A DNA stretch of 64,000 nt from JAJEFO01 sp965214325 (GTDB taxonomy: Bacteria; Pseudomonadota; Alphaproteobacteria; Rhodobacterales; Rhodobacteraceae). A program made the translations under genes and the position numbers. The notes under the pieces were generated by a model. That model did not search any database. It was not told the DNA's origin and worked only from the letters and a program-made list of their open reading frames with translations. This document shows, in pieces, positions 44,380 to 52,054 of the stretch (positions are counted from its first letter, which is position 1; the number at the start of each line of letters is the position of its first letter). The stretch is taken from NCBI GenBank assembly GCA_965214325.1, contig CBDCBG010000006.1, positions 4,464,001 through 4,528,000 on the forward strand, in the 5' to 3' direction.

Positions 44380-44649
44380 TGGAGGGATCAGGCGTCAGCG
44401 TCACCTCCCCGAAGGCCCGTGCCGACCGGCACGAGAAGGGAGAAAGGGATCCAGTCCGCCTTGAACCATGCGTTGAAGACCGGCCCCGGGACGCTTCCTC
44501 GGTCCCGGGCTCTCGAGGATTCGCCTGCAGGCACGCCGGGTCCGGCACGAAACGGGGCGGGCCGGAACGCGGACGGCCAGGTTGCGCGAGAGGGGCCCGG
44601 CTCCGGCCGGCGTCACGGGAGAGGCTCCGGCGACCCCCGGTGCGGCGCG
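44380..44649 (+). ncRNA. Candidate omegaRNA scaffold upstream of iscB
   Basis: In IscB loci the omegaRNA is encoded directly upstream of the protein gene, and its guide is copied from the flank beyond the element's left end. Here about 270 bp fill that position. Two strong stems are seen: CGTGCCG/CGGCACG at 44418-44433, and CCCGGGAC/GTCCCGGG at 44485-44509 with a 9-nt loop. Further G/C-rich complementary stretches follow up to the protein domain. No covariance comparison could be done, and 270 bp of such GC-rich DNA will fold to some extent anyway. The guide would lie near or before 44400. Confidence 0.4.
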
Positions 44650-45726
44650 AGCCGCGTCTTCGCCCTCGACCGGCGGGGGGACCCGCCGGTGCCGTGCCAC
44701 CCGGCGCGGGCGGGGAAGCCGCTGAAGAAGGGACGCGCCGTCGCGGTGCGCCTGCATCCGTTCGCCATACGGCTCCGGGACAGGACCGGCGGCGAGGCCC
44801 AGCCCGTGGATCCCGGGATCGATCCGGGGTCGCGGAGGACCGGCCCTGCGCCGGCGGGAGACGACGGCGAGGCCCTGTCCCCGGCCGAGATCGCGCGCAG
44901 GGGGAAAGGGGTCCGGACGCTCGTGGAGCAACGGGCGAACTGCCGGCGGCGCCGGCGCTCGGCCGGCCCGCACCGCCGGAAGGAGAGGTTCCCGAACCGG
45001 CGCCCGGGGCGCAGGCTCCCGCCCTCGCTGCTGTCGCGGGCGGACGGCACGCTCTCGTGGACGGAACGGTTCGGGAGGCTCGCGCCCGTCACGCGGATTC
45101 AATGCGAGACGGCGCGCTTCGACACCCGGGCGGTGGAGAGCCCGGAAATCGAGGGAGTGGAGCGCCGGCAGGGAACCCTGGCGGGACGCGAGGCCAGGGG
45201 ACATCTGCTCGAGAGGCGGGGACGCAAGCGCGCCTGTCGCGACGCCGCGGACGTCCCTCTCCAGGCCGGCCACGTCCTGCCCGAGGCCCGTGGCAGCGCC
45301 ACCCGCCGCGTCCTCTTAGAGGGACTGGAACGCGCCGGCCTTCCCGTCTCCGGCTCCTCGGGCGGGAGGACGGAGTCCGGCCGGGCGCGGCCGGGGGTCC
45401 CGAAGTCGCACGCCCTGGACGCCGCCCGCGTGGGCGAGACGCCCGCGCTGACGGGCCGGGACTGGCCCGTGCCCTCGGGGAGGAAGCAGGGCGTGCATGC
45501 CGGCCGCGTCGCGGTGCGCGCCTCGGGTTCCTTCAACGTCCAGGCCGCCGGCGGCACGGTCCAGGGCCTCCCGCACAGGCGTTGCCGCATCATCCGGCGC
45601 GGCGTCGGGTGCGGCTATCGTCAGGATCCGTCACCAAGCAAGGAGAACATGCCGATGCATGGAACGCCGAAATCCGCATTCCTCCCCGCCCTGAAGGACG
45701 GGGTTTCGTGCGGGGTGGACAGATGA
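44419..45726 (+). CDS. iscB: IscB-family RuvC protein lacking most of its HNH domain (OMEGA nuclease relative)
   Basis: The open frame has 435 codons; recognisable IscB starts at residue 78 (SRVFALDRRGDPPVPCHPAR, the PLMP domain). RuvC-I follows with D135 in IDPGSRRTG, an Arg-rich bridge helix (CRRRRRSAGPHRRKERFPNR, 175-194), RuvC-II with E230 in IQCETARFDTR, and RuvC-III with H331 and D334 in PKSHALDAARVG. The HNH region begins normally (VPLQAGHVLPEARGS, 279-293) but then jumps straight to ATRRVLLEGLERAGLPV. About 55-60 residues usually lying between, including the second Cys pair and catalytic Asn/His, are missing, and CxxC has become RACRDA. The usual ATG before SRVF reads GCG, so the natural start may be lost. 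Either a decaying gene or an IsrB-like nickase architecture. Confidence 0.75.
   Translation: MPTGTRREKGIQSALNHALKTGPGTLPRSRALEDSPAGTPGPARNGAGRNADGQVAREGPGSGRRHGRGSGDPRCGASRVFALDRRGDPPVPCHPARAGKPLKKGRAVAVRLHPFAIRLRDRTGGEAQPVDPGIDPGSRRTGPAPAGDDGEALSPAEIARRGKGVRTLVEQRANCRRRRRSAGPHRRKERFPNRRPGRRLPPSLLSRADGTLSWTERFGRLAPVTRIQCETARFDTRAVESPEIEGVERRQGTLAGREARGHLLERRGRKRACRDAADVPLQAGHVLPEARGSATRRVLLEGLERAGLPVSGSSGGRTESGRARPGVPKSHALDAARVGETPALTGRDWPVPSGRKQGVHAGRVAVRASGSFNVQAAGGTVQGLPHRRCRIIRRGVGCGYRQDPSPSKENMPMHGTPKSAFLPALKDGVSCGVDR
45684..45703 (+). repeat. IS200/IS605-type right-end hairpin
   Basis: CCCCGCCC, loop TGAA, GGACGGGG, with one mismatch in an 8-bp stem, followed by TTTC. The string CCTCCCCGCCCTGAAGGACG is characteristic of right ends of IscB/TnpB elements. 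It lies within the last codons of the iscB frame and 19 bp before the amidotransferase start codon. Confidence 0.7.
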
Positions 45727-46442
45727 AGCTCCTCGTCTTGCAGCATGCGGACGTCGAGCATCCGGCGATTTTCAGGAAGTTTCTCGGCGAGGACGGACAC
45801 GACTATGACGCGGTCGAACTCGATGCCGGCGAGGAACTGCCTTCCATTGACGGGTATGACGGGCTCTGGGTGCTGGGCGGTCCAATGGACGTCTGGCAGG
45901 AGGACGCGCACCCTTGGCTGGCAGCGGAAAAGGCCTGCATAAGGGAAGCGGTCGAGGGCAGGGGCATTCCCTTCCTCGGACTTTGTCTTGGTCATCAATT
46001 GCTTGCCGAAGCCCTGGGCGGCAGCGTCGGCCCGTCGCGGACGCCTGAGATCGGCATCATGGATGTGCAGCTGACGGAAGCTGGAGCGTCCGGCGTGATC
46101 TTCGACGGGTTCCCGGAGGCGTTTCCTTGCCTGCAATGGCATTCGGCCGAAGTGACGAAAGTTCCGCCAGGGGCGGATGTGCTGGCGACATCTCCGGCCT
46201 GTGCCGTGCAGGCACTCAGGTGGGGGCCGAGAGCTTACTCGGCGCAATTCCACATAGAGGTCGAAGCCGACACGGTCACGAACTGGAACACGATCCCCGA
46301 GTATGCGGACGCGCTTGGCAAGGCCATGGGCGCAGACGGACCTGCGCGACTTGAAAGGGATCTCGAGGCCAACATCGAGGCGTTCAATTCCTTGGCCGAG
46401 AGGCTCTACATCAACTGGCTTCAGGCCGCAGCGCAAGTCTGA
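45723..46442 (+). CDS. Class I glutamine amidotransferase (GMP-synthase-like)
   Basis: A 239-residue GATase1 domain protein. The nucleophile Cys is in FLGLCLGHQLLAEALGG, preceded by the oxyanion strand GLWVLGGPMDVWQED; the His of the triad is in AQFHIEVEADTV. It would hydrolyse glutamine or a gamma-glutamyl compound. The ATG at 45723 is the only start that fits the family; an open frame running in from 44379 belongs to the IscB element in another frame. The IscB element ends about 19 bp upstream, so the promoter and ribosome-binding region have probably been altered. Before the IS630 insertion it faced the GntR gene with a 3-bp gap, so it belongs to the gamma-glutamyl/methylamine locus. Confidence 0.85.
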   Translation: MKLLVLQHADVEHPAIFRKFLGEDGHDYDAVELDAGEELPSIDGYDGLWVLGGPMDVWQEDAHPWLAAEKACIREAVEGRGIPFLGLCLGHQLLAEALGGSVGPSRTPEIGIMDVQLTEAGASGVIFDGFPEAFPCLQWHSAEVTKVPPGADVLATSPACAVQALRWGPRAYSAQFHIEVEADTVTNWNTIPEYADALGKAMGADGPARLERDLEANIEAFNSLAERLYINWLQAAAQV

Positions 46443-46638
46443 AGTCTAGTATCCTGACGCCGTTGAATTGATGTAGTGGTCACTTGCGCCGGGTGCACGT
46501 TTTCCCCTCGTCAGATCTCCGCCATGTTGCCGGCAACAACAACGAGCAACAGATCTTCCGGGCGGCCCAACGATGGCCGCGGGCGAAGCTTGTCGGCATG
46601 AGCAGTGCCGGCCCCGGGGGAAGTGGAGGTGACAGGCA

Positions 46639-47083
46639 ATGAGTGCCACAGGCAGGAAGATCCACAGGGTCCGGCTCGAGGGGCACGAGCGGATCATGCT
46701 CCGGGAACTGGTCGATGGCGGCAAGGGATCGAAGGAGCGAAGGCGGCGGGCGCACATCCTGCTCCTGGCCGATGAGGACCGGCAGGGCGGTGCTCGCAGC
46801 GACGCCGACATCGCCGACATTCTCGGGGTCGGGACGGCAACGGTGGAACGGGTGCGCAGGCAATGCACCATGGAGGGTCTCGAGGCGGCGCTTCAGCGCA
46901 AGGTGCAGATGAACCGGAAGCCCCGCCTTCTTGACGGCAAGGCAGAGGCCAGGCTGACCATGCTGGCCTGCTCGGAGCCTCCGGAAGGGCATGCACGATG
47001 GAGCCTGAGGCTGCTCGGCGACAGGCTGGCGGAGCTGGAGATCGTGGACGGGATCTCCAACGAGACGGTGCGGCGGGCGCTAA
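46639..47083 (+). pseudogene. IS630-family transposase, N-terminal part (split gene)
   Basis: About 148 residues holding the DNA-binding region: SATGRKIHRVRLEGHERIML, the helix-turn-helix ADIADILGVGTATVERVRRQ and the linker GISNETVRRAL. The frame then enters the inserted element and soon stops at 47127. Joining codon ..GCG CTA A at 47083 directly to GA AAA AAC from 49122 (removing the insertion and one CTAA copy) continues the protein without a gap. Confidence 0.85.
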
Positions 47084-49117
47084 ACCGAACTTCCAGCCGA
47101 CGTGAGCGCATCTCTTCCAGAAAGTGACGCGTTTTCAGTGCCTTGTTCGTGATTTTCCTGGCCTTGAGGCCAAAATGCATGCCCATGTAATGTGCAGACG
47201 ATCCCGGAAGGCGGATTCCGGGGCTCCCGTTCGTTCCCGAACTTTTTTCGAGATTCGTGCTTGACAGCATGGAGGCGAGCAACTGCCAGCATGTCCATGT
47301 ATGTCGAATCCGTCCCAAACCGAAACTCCCCGCCCGCCGTGCTGCTTCGCGAGACATGGTGGGACAAGGACCTCAAGAAGGTGCGCAAGCGCACCCTCGC
47401 CAACCTCTCCAGGCTGCCGCCCGAACTCGTCGAGGAGATCCGCGCCTGCCTCAGGGGTGCCGCCGCACGGCCGCTCGAGGACGCGTTCGAGGTCGCGTCC
47501 TCGCTGCCCCACGGCGCCGTCGCGGCCGCGCTCGGCACGCTCCGAAAGCTCGGCCTCGACCGGACCGTCTCCCCGCGCCCGTCCCGGCAGCGCGACCTCG
47601 CGGTCGCCATGATCGTGGCCCGCATCACCGCGCCCAGGGCGAAGCTCGCCACGGCCCGGAGCCTGTCCCCCGCAAGCGCGTGCGACACGCTCGGCCAGAC
47701 GCTCGGCATCGGCGACACCGACGAGAACGAGCTCTGCGGCGCCATGGACTGGCTTCTGGAGCGGCAGGAGCGCATCGAGACGGAGCTTGCGCGGCGGCAT
47801 CTCGGCGAGCGCTCCCTGGTGCTGTGGGACCTGACCTCCGTCTGGATGGAGGGCCGGAACTGCGCGCTCGCGAGGTTCGGCCACTCCCGCGACGGCAAGA
47901 GGGGCAGGCTGCAGGTCGAGTTCGGCCTCATGTGCGACCGCGAGGGACGGCCGGTCGCCGTGGAGGTCTTCGGGGGCAACACGTCCGATCCGGCCACCGT
48001 CGCGACGGCGGCCGGACGGCTGCGGACCCGCTTCGGCCTCGAACGGGTCGTCCTGGTCGGCGACCGCGGCATGCTCGCCGACGCGCGGCTGCGCGAGGAC
48101 GTCCGGCCCGCCGGCCTGGACTGGATCAGCGCGCTCAGGGCGCCCGCGATCCGCGCGCTGGCGGAGAACGGAACCCTGCAGCCGTCGCTGTTCGACGACA
48201 TCGACATGGCGGAGATCGCCTGCGAGGAGCTCTTTCCGGGCGAGCGCCTGATGGCGTTCCGCAACCCGTTCCTGGCGGAGGAGCGCGCCCGCAGGCGCGA
48301 GGACCTCCTGCAGGCGACCGAGGAGGGCATCCGGGAGGTCGACGCGGCGACCCGGCGCAAGAGCCGCCGCCTCAAGGGCGCGACGAACATCGCCCTGCGG
48401 CTGGAGAAGGTCCTGACGGCGCGGAAGATGAAGAAGCACTTCGTCGTCGACGTCCGGGAAGACGGCTTCTCGTGGCGGCGCAACGCCGGGAGCATCGCCG
48501 CCGAGGAGGCCCTGGACGGCTTCTGCGTGGTTCGCACCAGCCTTCCCGAAAGCGTCATGGAAGCCGGCGAGACGGTCAGGTCGTACAAGTCCCTCGCCCG
48601 CGTGGAGCGGGCCTTCAGAACGATGAAGACCGTGGACCTGAAGGTGCGTCCGGTCCATCACCGCCTGGCCGGCCGGGTCCGGGCGCACGTCCTGCTCTGC
48701 ATGCTCGCATATTACGTGGAATGGCACATGCGGGACGCCCTGAAGCCGCTGCTGTTCCATGACGAGGACCCGCCGGAGGCGGCCTCCGCCGTCGCCCCGG
48801 CCGGGACGTCGGACGGGGCCGCGCTCAAGGCGGCGACGAAGCGGACCACGTCCGGACTGCCCGTCCAGGGCTTCCAGGGCCTGATGGCCCACCTTGCGAC
48901 CCTGTCCATGATGCGCATGAAGCCGAAATCGGAAACGTCCGCGGAATTCGACATGACCTCGACGCCGACGCCGCTGCAGGCCGAGGCGTTCCGGCTCCTC
49001 GGCGTCCGGCTGCCCTGACACCCGCCGCAGGTTTCTGCCCAGTACCGTGAATCAGGATTCCGGGCTTTTTGTCCCGAAATCAATCAGGTAGACCTTGAGG
49101 CCTTCTGGAAGTTCAGG
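47084..49117 (+). mobile_element. IS1634-like (IS4 superfamily) element, 2034 bp, inside the IS630 element
   Basis: Inverted tips ACCGAACTTCCAG (47084-47096) and, on the other strand, CCTGAACTTCCAG (ending 49117). The 4-bp direct repeat CTAA flanks it at 47080-47083 and 49118-49121. Its removal with one repeat copy restores the host IS630 transposase frame exactly. It holds one intact transposase gene and may be active. Confidence 0.8.
47291..49018 (+). CDS. IS1634-family transposase, intact
   Basis: A 575-residue DDE transposase beginning MSMYVESVPNRNSPPAVLLR, the typical start of IS1634 proteins. Catalytic positions: Asp in LVLWDLTSVWMEG, Asp in RVVLVGDRGMLADAR, Glu in YKSLARVERAFRTMKTVDLK. 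The C-terminal LAGRVRAHVLLCMLAYYVEW is also family-typical. I rejected a start 33 codons earlier because that stretch is leader sequence. No frameshift is seen. Confidence 0.9.
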   Translation: MSMYVESVPNRNSPPAVLLRETWWDKDLKKVRKRTLANLSRLPPELVEEIRACLRGAAARPLEDAFEVASSLPHGAVAAALGTLRKLGLDRTVSPRPSRQRDLAVAMIVARITAPRAKLATARSLSPASACDTLGQTLGIGDTDENELCGAMDWLLERQERIETELARRHLGERSLVLWDLTSVWMEGRNCALARFGHSRDGKRGRLQVEFGLMCDREGRPVAVEVFGGNTSDPATVATAAGRLRTRFGLERVVLVGDRGMLADARLREDVRPAGLDWISALRAPAIRALAENGTLQPSLFDDIDMAEIACEELFPGERLMAFRNPFLAEERARRREDLLQATEEGIREVDAATRRKSRRLKGATNIALRLEKVLTARKMKKHFVVDVREDGFSWRRNAGSIAAEEALDGFCVVRTSLPESVMEAGETVRSYKSLARVERAFRTMKTVDLKVRPVHHRLAGRVRAHVLLCMLAYYVEWHMRDALKPLLFHDEDPPEAASAVAPAGTSDGAALKAATKRTTSGLPVQGFQGLMAHLATLSMMRMKPKSETSAEFDMTSTPTPLQAEAFRLLGVRLP

Positions 49118-49818
49118 CTAAGAAAAACAACCTCAAGCCCTGGCTGAAGACGTGCTGGCGCATCCCGCCGAAGGCGAATGCCGATTTCGTCTGCGCCATG
49201 GAGGACGTGCTGGAGGTCCATGCCCGTGAATACGCGGACGATACCGTGCTCGTCTGCCTTGACGAGACATCGAAGCAGCAGACGAAGGAGACCCGGACGC
49301 CGCTGCCGGTCCGGCCCGGCCAGCCGGCCGGCCATGATTTCGAATACGAGCGCAATGGCACTGCCAACCTGTTCATGCTCCATGCACCTCTCGCTGGCTG
49401 GCGCCATGTCGAGGTCACGGATCGCCGCACCCGCCAGGATTTCGCCAGGGTGCTCAGGGATCTCGCCGACATTCACTTTCCGGAAAGGGACATTGTCCTG
49501 GTGATGGACAATCTGAACACGCACAAGCTGTCCTCCCTCTACGAGACATTCGTGCCCGAGGAGGCGTCGCGGCTGGCCGGGAGATTCGAGATCCACCACA
49601 CCCCGAAGCATGGAAGCTGGCTCAACATGGCGGAAATCGAGATCAACGTGCTGTCTCGGCAATGCCTCGACCGGCGGATACCCGACCGGGAGACGATGAT
49701 GCGCGAGGTCGGTGCATGGCAGGAGCATCGCAACGCATCGGCCAAACCGGTGGACTGGCGGTTCAGGACCAGGGACGCCCGGATCAAGCTGAAGTCGCTG
49801 TATCCATCAGTTCAATGA
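49118..49818 (+). pseudogene. IS630-family transposase, C-terminal part (split gene)
   Basis: Continues the split transposase with RKNNLKPWLKTCWRIPPKAN. The whole DDE core is here: Asp in VLVCLDETSKQQTKETR, Asp in DIVLVMDNLNTHKLSSLYE, Glu in HGSWLNMAEIEINVLSRQ. From the ATG at 49198 it could still be made as a 206-residue fragment without a DNA-binding domain. Confidence 0.85.
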
Positions 49819-49828
49819 AGTTGGAATA

Positions 49829-50503
49829 CTAGGTTTCAGCCGCGCGCGTCAGGGAGAGGCGTGCTGTCTCCAGATGCTCTTTCATATTCGCCGCGGCGCG
49901 TTCCGGTTCACGCGAACGCAGCGCATCAAGGATCTGGCGATGCTGGGCATTGTAGTGGCAAATCATGGTTGCATCGAGAGTCAGCTGCCTCATCCGCGTC
50001 CATTCATCGAGCGAGCGCACGGTGTTGATTTGCTCGATCAGCCAGACAAGCAGGTTGTTGCGCGTGGCAGAGGCCAATGCCTTGTGAAACGCGGTGTCGG
50101 CCTCCGCAAAGGCCGCCGGATCAGTCGTAGAGCTCTCCATTTGCCGACACAGGTCCTCCATGGTGTCAAAGTCCTCCCGCTTGCCGTGCAGGACGCAAAG
50201 GCGGCAAATGTGAGGTTCGAGCGCGAAGCGAGCGTCAATGAGCTCGAGTGGCGCCGCTTCCTCGACGGCCATTGGAATCGACTGGTCGCCGGGACCGGTC
50301 ACGTATGCGCCGCTGCCGGGCCGGATCTCGAGGAGACCCTCCCTCTCAAGCTGCTGAAGGGCGTCGCGAAGCGTGTTTCGCGCAACCCCGAACGATTCCG
50401 CAAGCTGGCGCGACGCCGGCAACCGATCAAATCGGCGGTATGTTCCGTCCGTGATCGAGCGCCGGATCTCCACAGCGACATTTGAAGCGTTGCGCCAGGC
50501 CAT
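49829..50503 (-). CDS. GntR-family regulator, FCD/FadR subgroup
   Basis: A 224-residue regulator with winged helix RRFDRLPASRQLAESFGVAR, then NTLRDALQQLEREGLLEIRP, and an FCD domain (ARFALEPHICRLCVLHGK, ADTAFHKALASATRNNLL, HYNAQHRQILDALRSREPER). It is divergent from the FAD oxidoreductase and the glutamine-synthetase-like operon, with two matching operator half-sites between them, so it probably represses that operon and senses a pathway acid. The TAG stop uses the TA of the IS630 target plus a C supplied by the element; the pre-insertion sequence gave the same stop, so the protein is unchanged. Confidence 0.88.
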   Translation of the reverse strand: MAWRNASNVAVEIRRSITDGTYRRFDRLPASRQLAESFGVARNTLRDALQQLEREGLLEIRPGSGAYVTGPGDQSIPMAVEEAAPLELIDARFALEPHICRLCVLHGKREDFDTMEDLCRQMESSTTDPAAFAEADTAFHKALASATRNNLLVWLIEQINTVRSLDEWTRMRQLTLDATMICHYNAQHRQILDALRSREPERAAANMKEHLETARLSLTRAAET

Positions 50504-50516
50504 TCCGAGCCATCCG

Positions 50517-50578
50517 TTTGATCCAAATCTATTCCAAAAATAGCAGATTCTGTGCCATATGCAACAGATTGGATCAAA
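50517..50578. promoter_or_regulatory. Operator pair of the GntR regulator
   Basis: TTTGATCCAAATC at 50517-50529 and its near-exact inverse GATTGGATCAAA at 50567-50578 lie in the divergent region between the GntR gene and the FAD oxidoreductase gene, 38 bp apart. Such TTGATCCAA-type dyads suit FCD-type GntR proteins. Promoters for both directions would fall between and beside them. Confidence 0.6.
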
Positions 50579-50655
50579 AAGGGGTTGATTTTGGTCCGAG
50601 GTCGCGCCCAGAATCCGATTCGAGTGAATGAACTGCCGGAATGGGGACGACCAGC

Positions 50656-51999
50656 ATGCCTATACCGAGTCACGTCGACTACGTGATCATTGGAGCGGGA
50701 ATCCACGGTGTGTCCACCGCGTGGAAACTGGCTGAGCGGTTGATCGAGAAGGGCGAAGAGGTCGAGGGTCGAATTGTCGTCCTGGACAAGTCGGGCATTG
50801 CGTCGGGCGCCAGCGGGATTGCCTGCGGCGTTGTGCGGAACAACTACTTTCAGCCTGCCATGCGCATGCTCATGGCCCACTCGGTCGACATTTGGGAGAC
50901 CGACCCTGAGGGACTTTCGTATCATCCCGTTGGCTACATGCAGATCAGCTCCGAATCGATGCGCGACGATGTCGGAACGATCTTTGCCCAGCAGCAGGAA
51001 ATCGGGTACGACAGCGTCTTCATTGAGGGCGCGAATGCCAGCACGTCATACATGCGAGGCATTTTCGGTGACTGGCAGGCGCAGAACATAACGAGCGTCC
51101 TGCATGAGAAGCGGGGCGGCTTCTCCAATCAAACCAGGACCATGTATGCCCTCGCCGACAAGGTGGAGCGACTGGGCGTGCGCATAGTGGCCGGCGCTGA
51201 GGTCAAGGGTTTCAATTCCATGAACGGCTCGGTCGCGATCGAGTCGGTCGAGACAAGCAAGGGCACGATCTCCTGCGAACGCGTAATAGTCGGGGCAGGG
51301 CCATGGGTCCGCGATTTCTGGAACATGCTGGACCTGCCGAACGAGATTTCGATCAAGGGCGTCAACGGCGAAATGAGCGAGGACGTCCCCATGTGGCGTT
51401 TCTGGCAGCTGGAAGAGGGCGTGTTGAGCATCGACCCGAACGAAGGACGTGCGGACGACGGTTCGCTGCCCCCGGTCATCCATGTCGATACCGATGCCGA
51501 ACTCAGGTCGACGGTGGATGATTCCGTCATCACCGACGAGATGTGGGGCATCTACTACAAGCCCGACTTTCACTTCGGCGGCATTCAGGGGGGAGCCTCG
51601 CCCTACAAGGTCGACACGCCGGCGCAGGAAGTGCAGATCGACCCGTACGGACCCTCGAGCCCGGAATTCGTTGCCAGCGACGAATTCGCGCATATGTGGG
51701 CCAGCGCGCTTGCCCATTGCCAAAGGCGTTACGAAGGCAAGATGCCAAAATATCATCGAGAGCCCTCGGGAGGCATCGGCTGCTTCACGGCCGACAGCTT
51801 TCCGGTCTTCGATCACTTCCGCGAAAATGTCGCGGTCATCGCCGACAGCAATCACGGCTGGAAAATGATCGGTGTCGGACACCTGATCGCGGACGAGGTG
51901 CTTGGAGACAGGCAGGAACTTCTGGAGCCGTTCCGCTTCGGACGCTTCGCCAAGGGTGAACTTCATCCGGTTTCCAACAGCCCCTACCCGTGGAGCTGA
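50656..51999 (+). CDS. FAD-dependent oxidoreductase, DAO / sarcosine-oxidase-beta-like
   Basis: A 447-residue flavoenzyme. The FAD motif YVIIGAGIHGVSTAWKLAE is at the N-terminus, followed by VLDKSGIASGASGIACGVVR, a position where DAO enzymes hold the flavin. The C-terminal flavin-binding loop is VAVIADSNHGWKMIGVGHL. It should oxidise an amine or N-methyl amino acid; the exact one is not shown. A start 15 bp earlier is open; I preferred the ATG at 50656 because it places the dinucleotide fold as in relatives. It is the first gene of the rightward operon with gmaS and mgsABC, so an intermediate of methylated-amine or gamma-glutamyl metabolism is likely. Confidence 0.8.
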   Translation: MPIPSHVDYVIIGAGIHGVSTAWKLAERLIEKGEEVEGRIVVLDKSGIASGASGIACGVVRNNYFQPAMRMLMAHSVDIWETDPEGLSYHPVGYMQISSESMRDDVGTIFAQQQEIGYDSVFIEGANASTSYMRGIFGDWQAQNITSVLHEKRGGFSNQTRTMYALADKVERLGVRIVAGAEVKGFNSMNGSVAIESVETSKGTISCERVIVGAGPWVRDFWNMLDLPNEISIKGVNGEMSEDVPMWRFWQLEEGVLSIDPNEGRADDGSLPPVIHVDTDAELRSTVDDSVITDEMWGIYYKPDFHFGGIQGGASPYKVDTPAQEVQIDPYGPSSPEFVASDEFAHMWASALAHCQRRYEGKMPKYHREPSGGIGCFTADSFPVFDHFRENVAVIADSNHGWKMIGVGHLIADEVLGDRQELLEPFRFGRFAKGELHPVSNSPYPWS

Positions 52000-52054
52000 T
52001 GAACCCGCCCGTCCGGATAGTCGGCGGGCAATTTGACCGACTGGGAGAACGATC

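Larger units (their letters stand above)
44380..45710 (+). mobile_element. IscB-carrying element of the IS200/IS605 superfamily (approximate limits)
   Basis: Between the AraC-type gene and the amidotransferase lies one very GC-rich segment encoding an IscB-family protein, with a structured leader before it and an IS605-type hairpin (45684-45703) after it. There is no TnpA, so it would need transposase from elsewhere. Elements of this type insert without target duplication, so the ends are not marked by repeats. The left limit is set by the AraC stop codon and the right by the hairpin plus a few bases; both are approximate. Confidence 0.6.
46449..49829 (+). mobile_element. IS630-family element, split by an IS1634-like insertion
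   Basis: The tips match: CTAGTATCCTGACGCC starting at 46446, and on the opposite strand CTAGTATTCCAACTTC starting at 49832, with further similarity through TTGAA.TGATG. The dinucleotide TA, the expected target duplication of IS630, is at 46447-46448 and 49830-49831. Inside lies one transposase gene interrupted at 47083/49118 by another element. Without that insertion it would be about 1.35 kb. Confidence 0.82.

Noticed and set aside
44379..46442. 687-codon frame apparently fusing upstream sequence to the amidotransferase
   Set aside because: The upstream part is the wrong frame of the IscB gene; the amidotransferase family begins at the ATG at 45723.
49829..49832. IS630 insertion truncating the GntR protein
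   Set aside because: The pre-insertion sequence also reads CTA at this place, giving the same TAG stop, so the C-terminus is unchanged.
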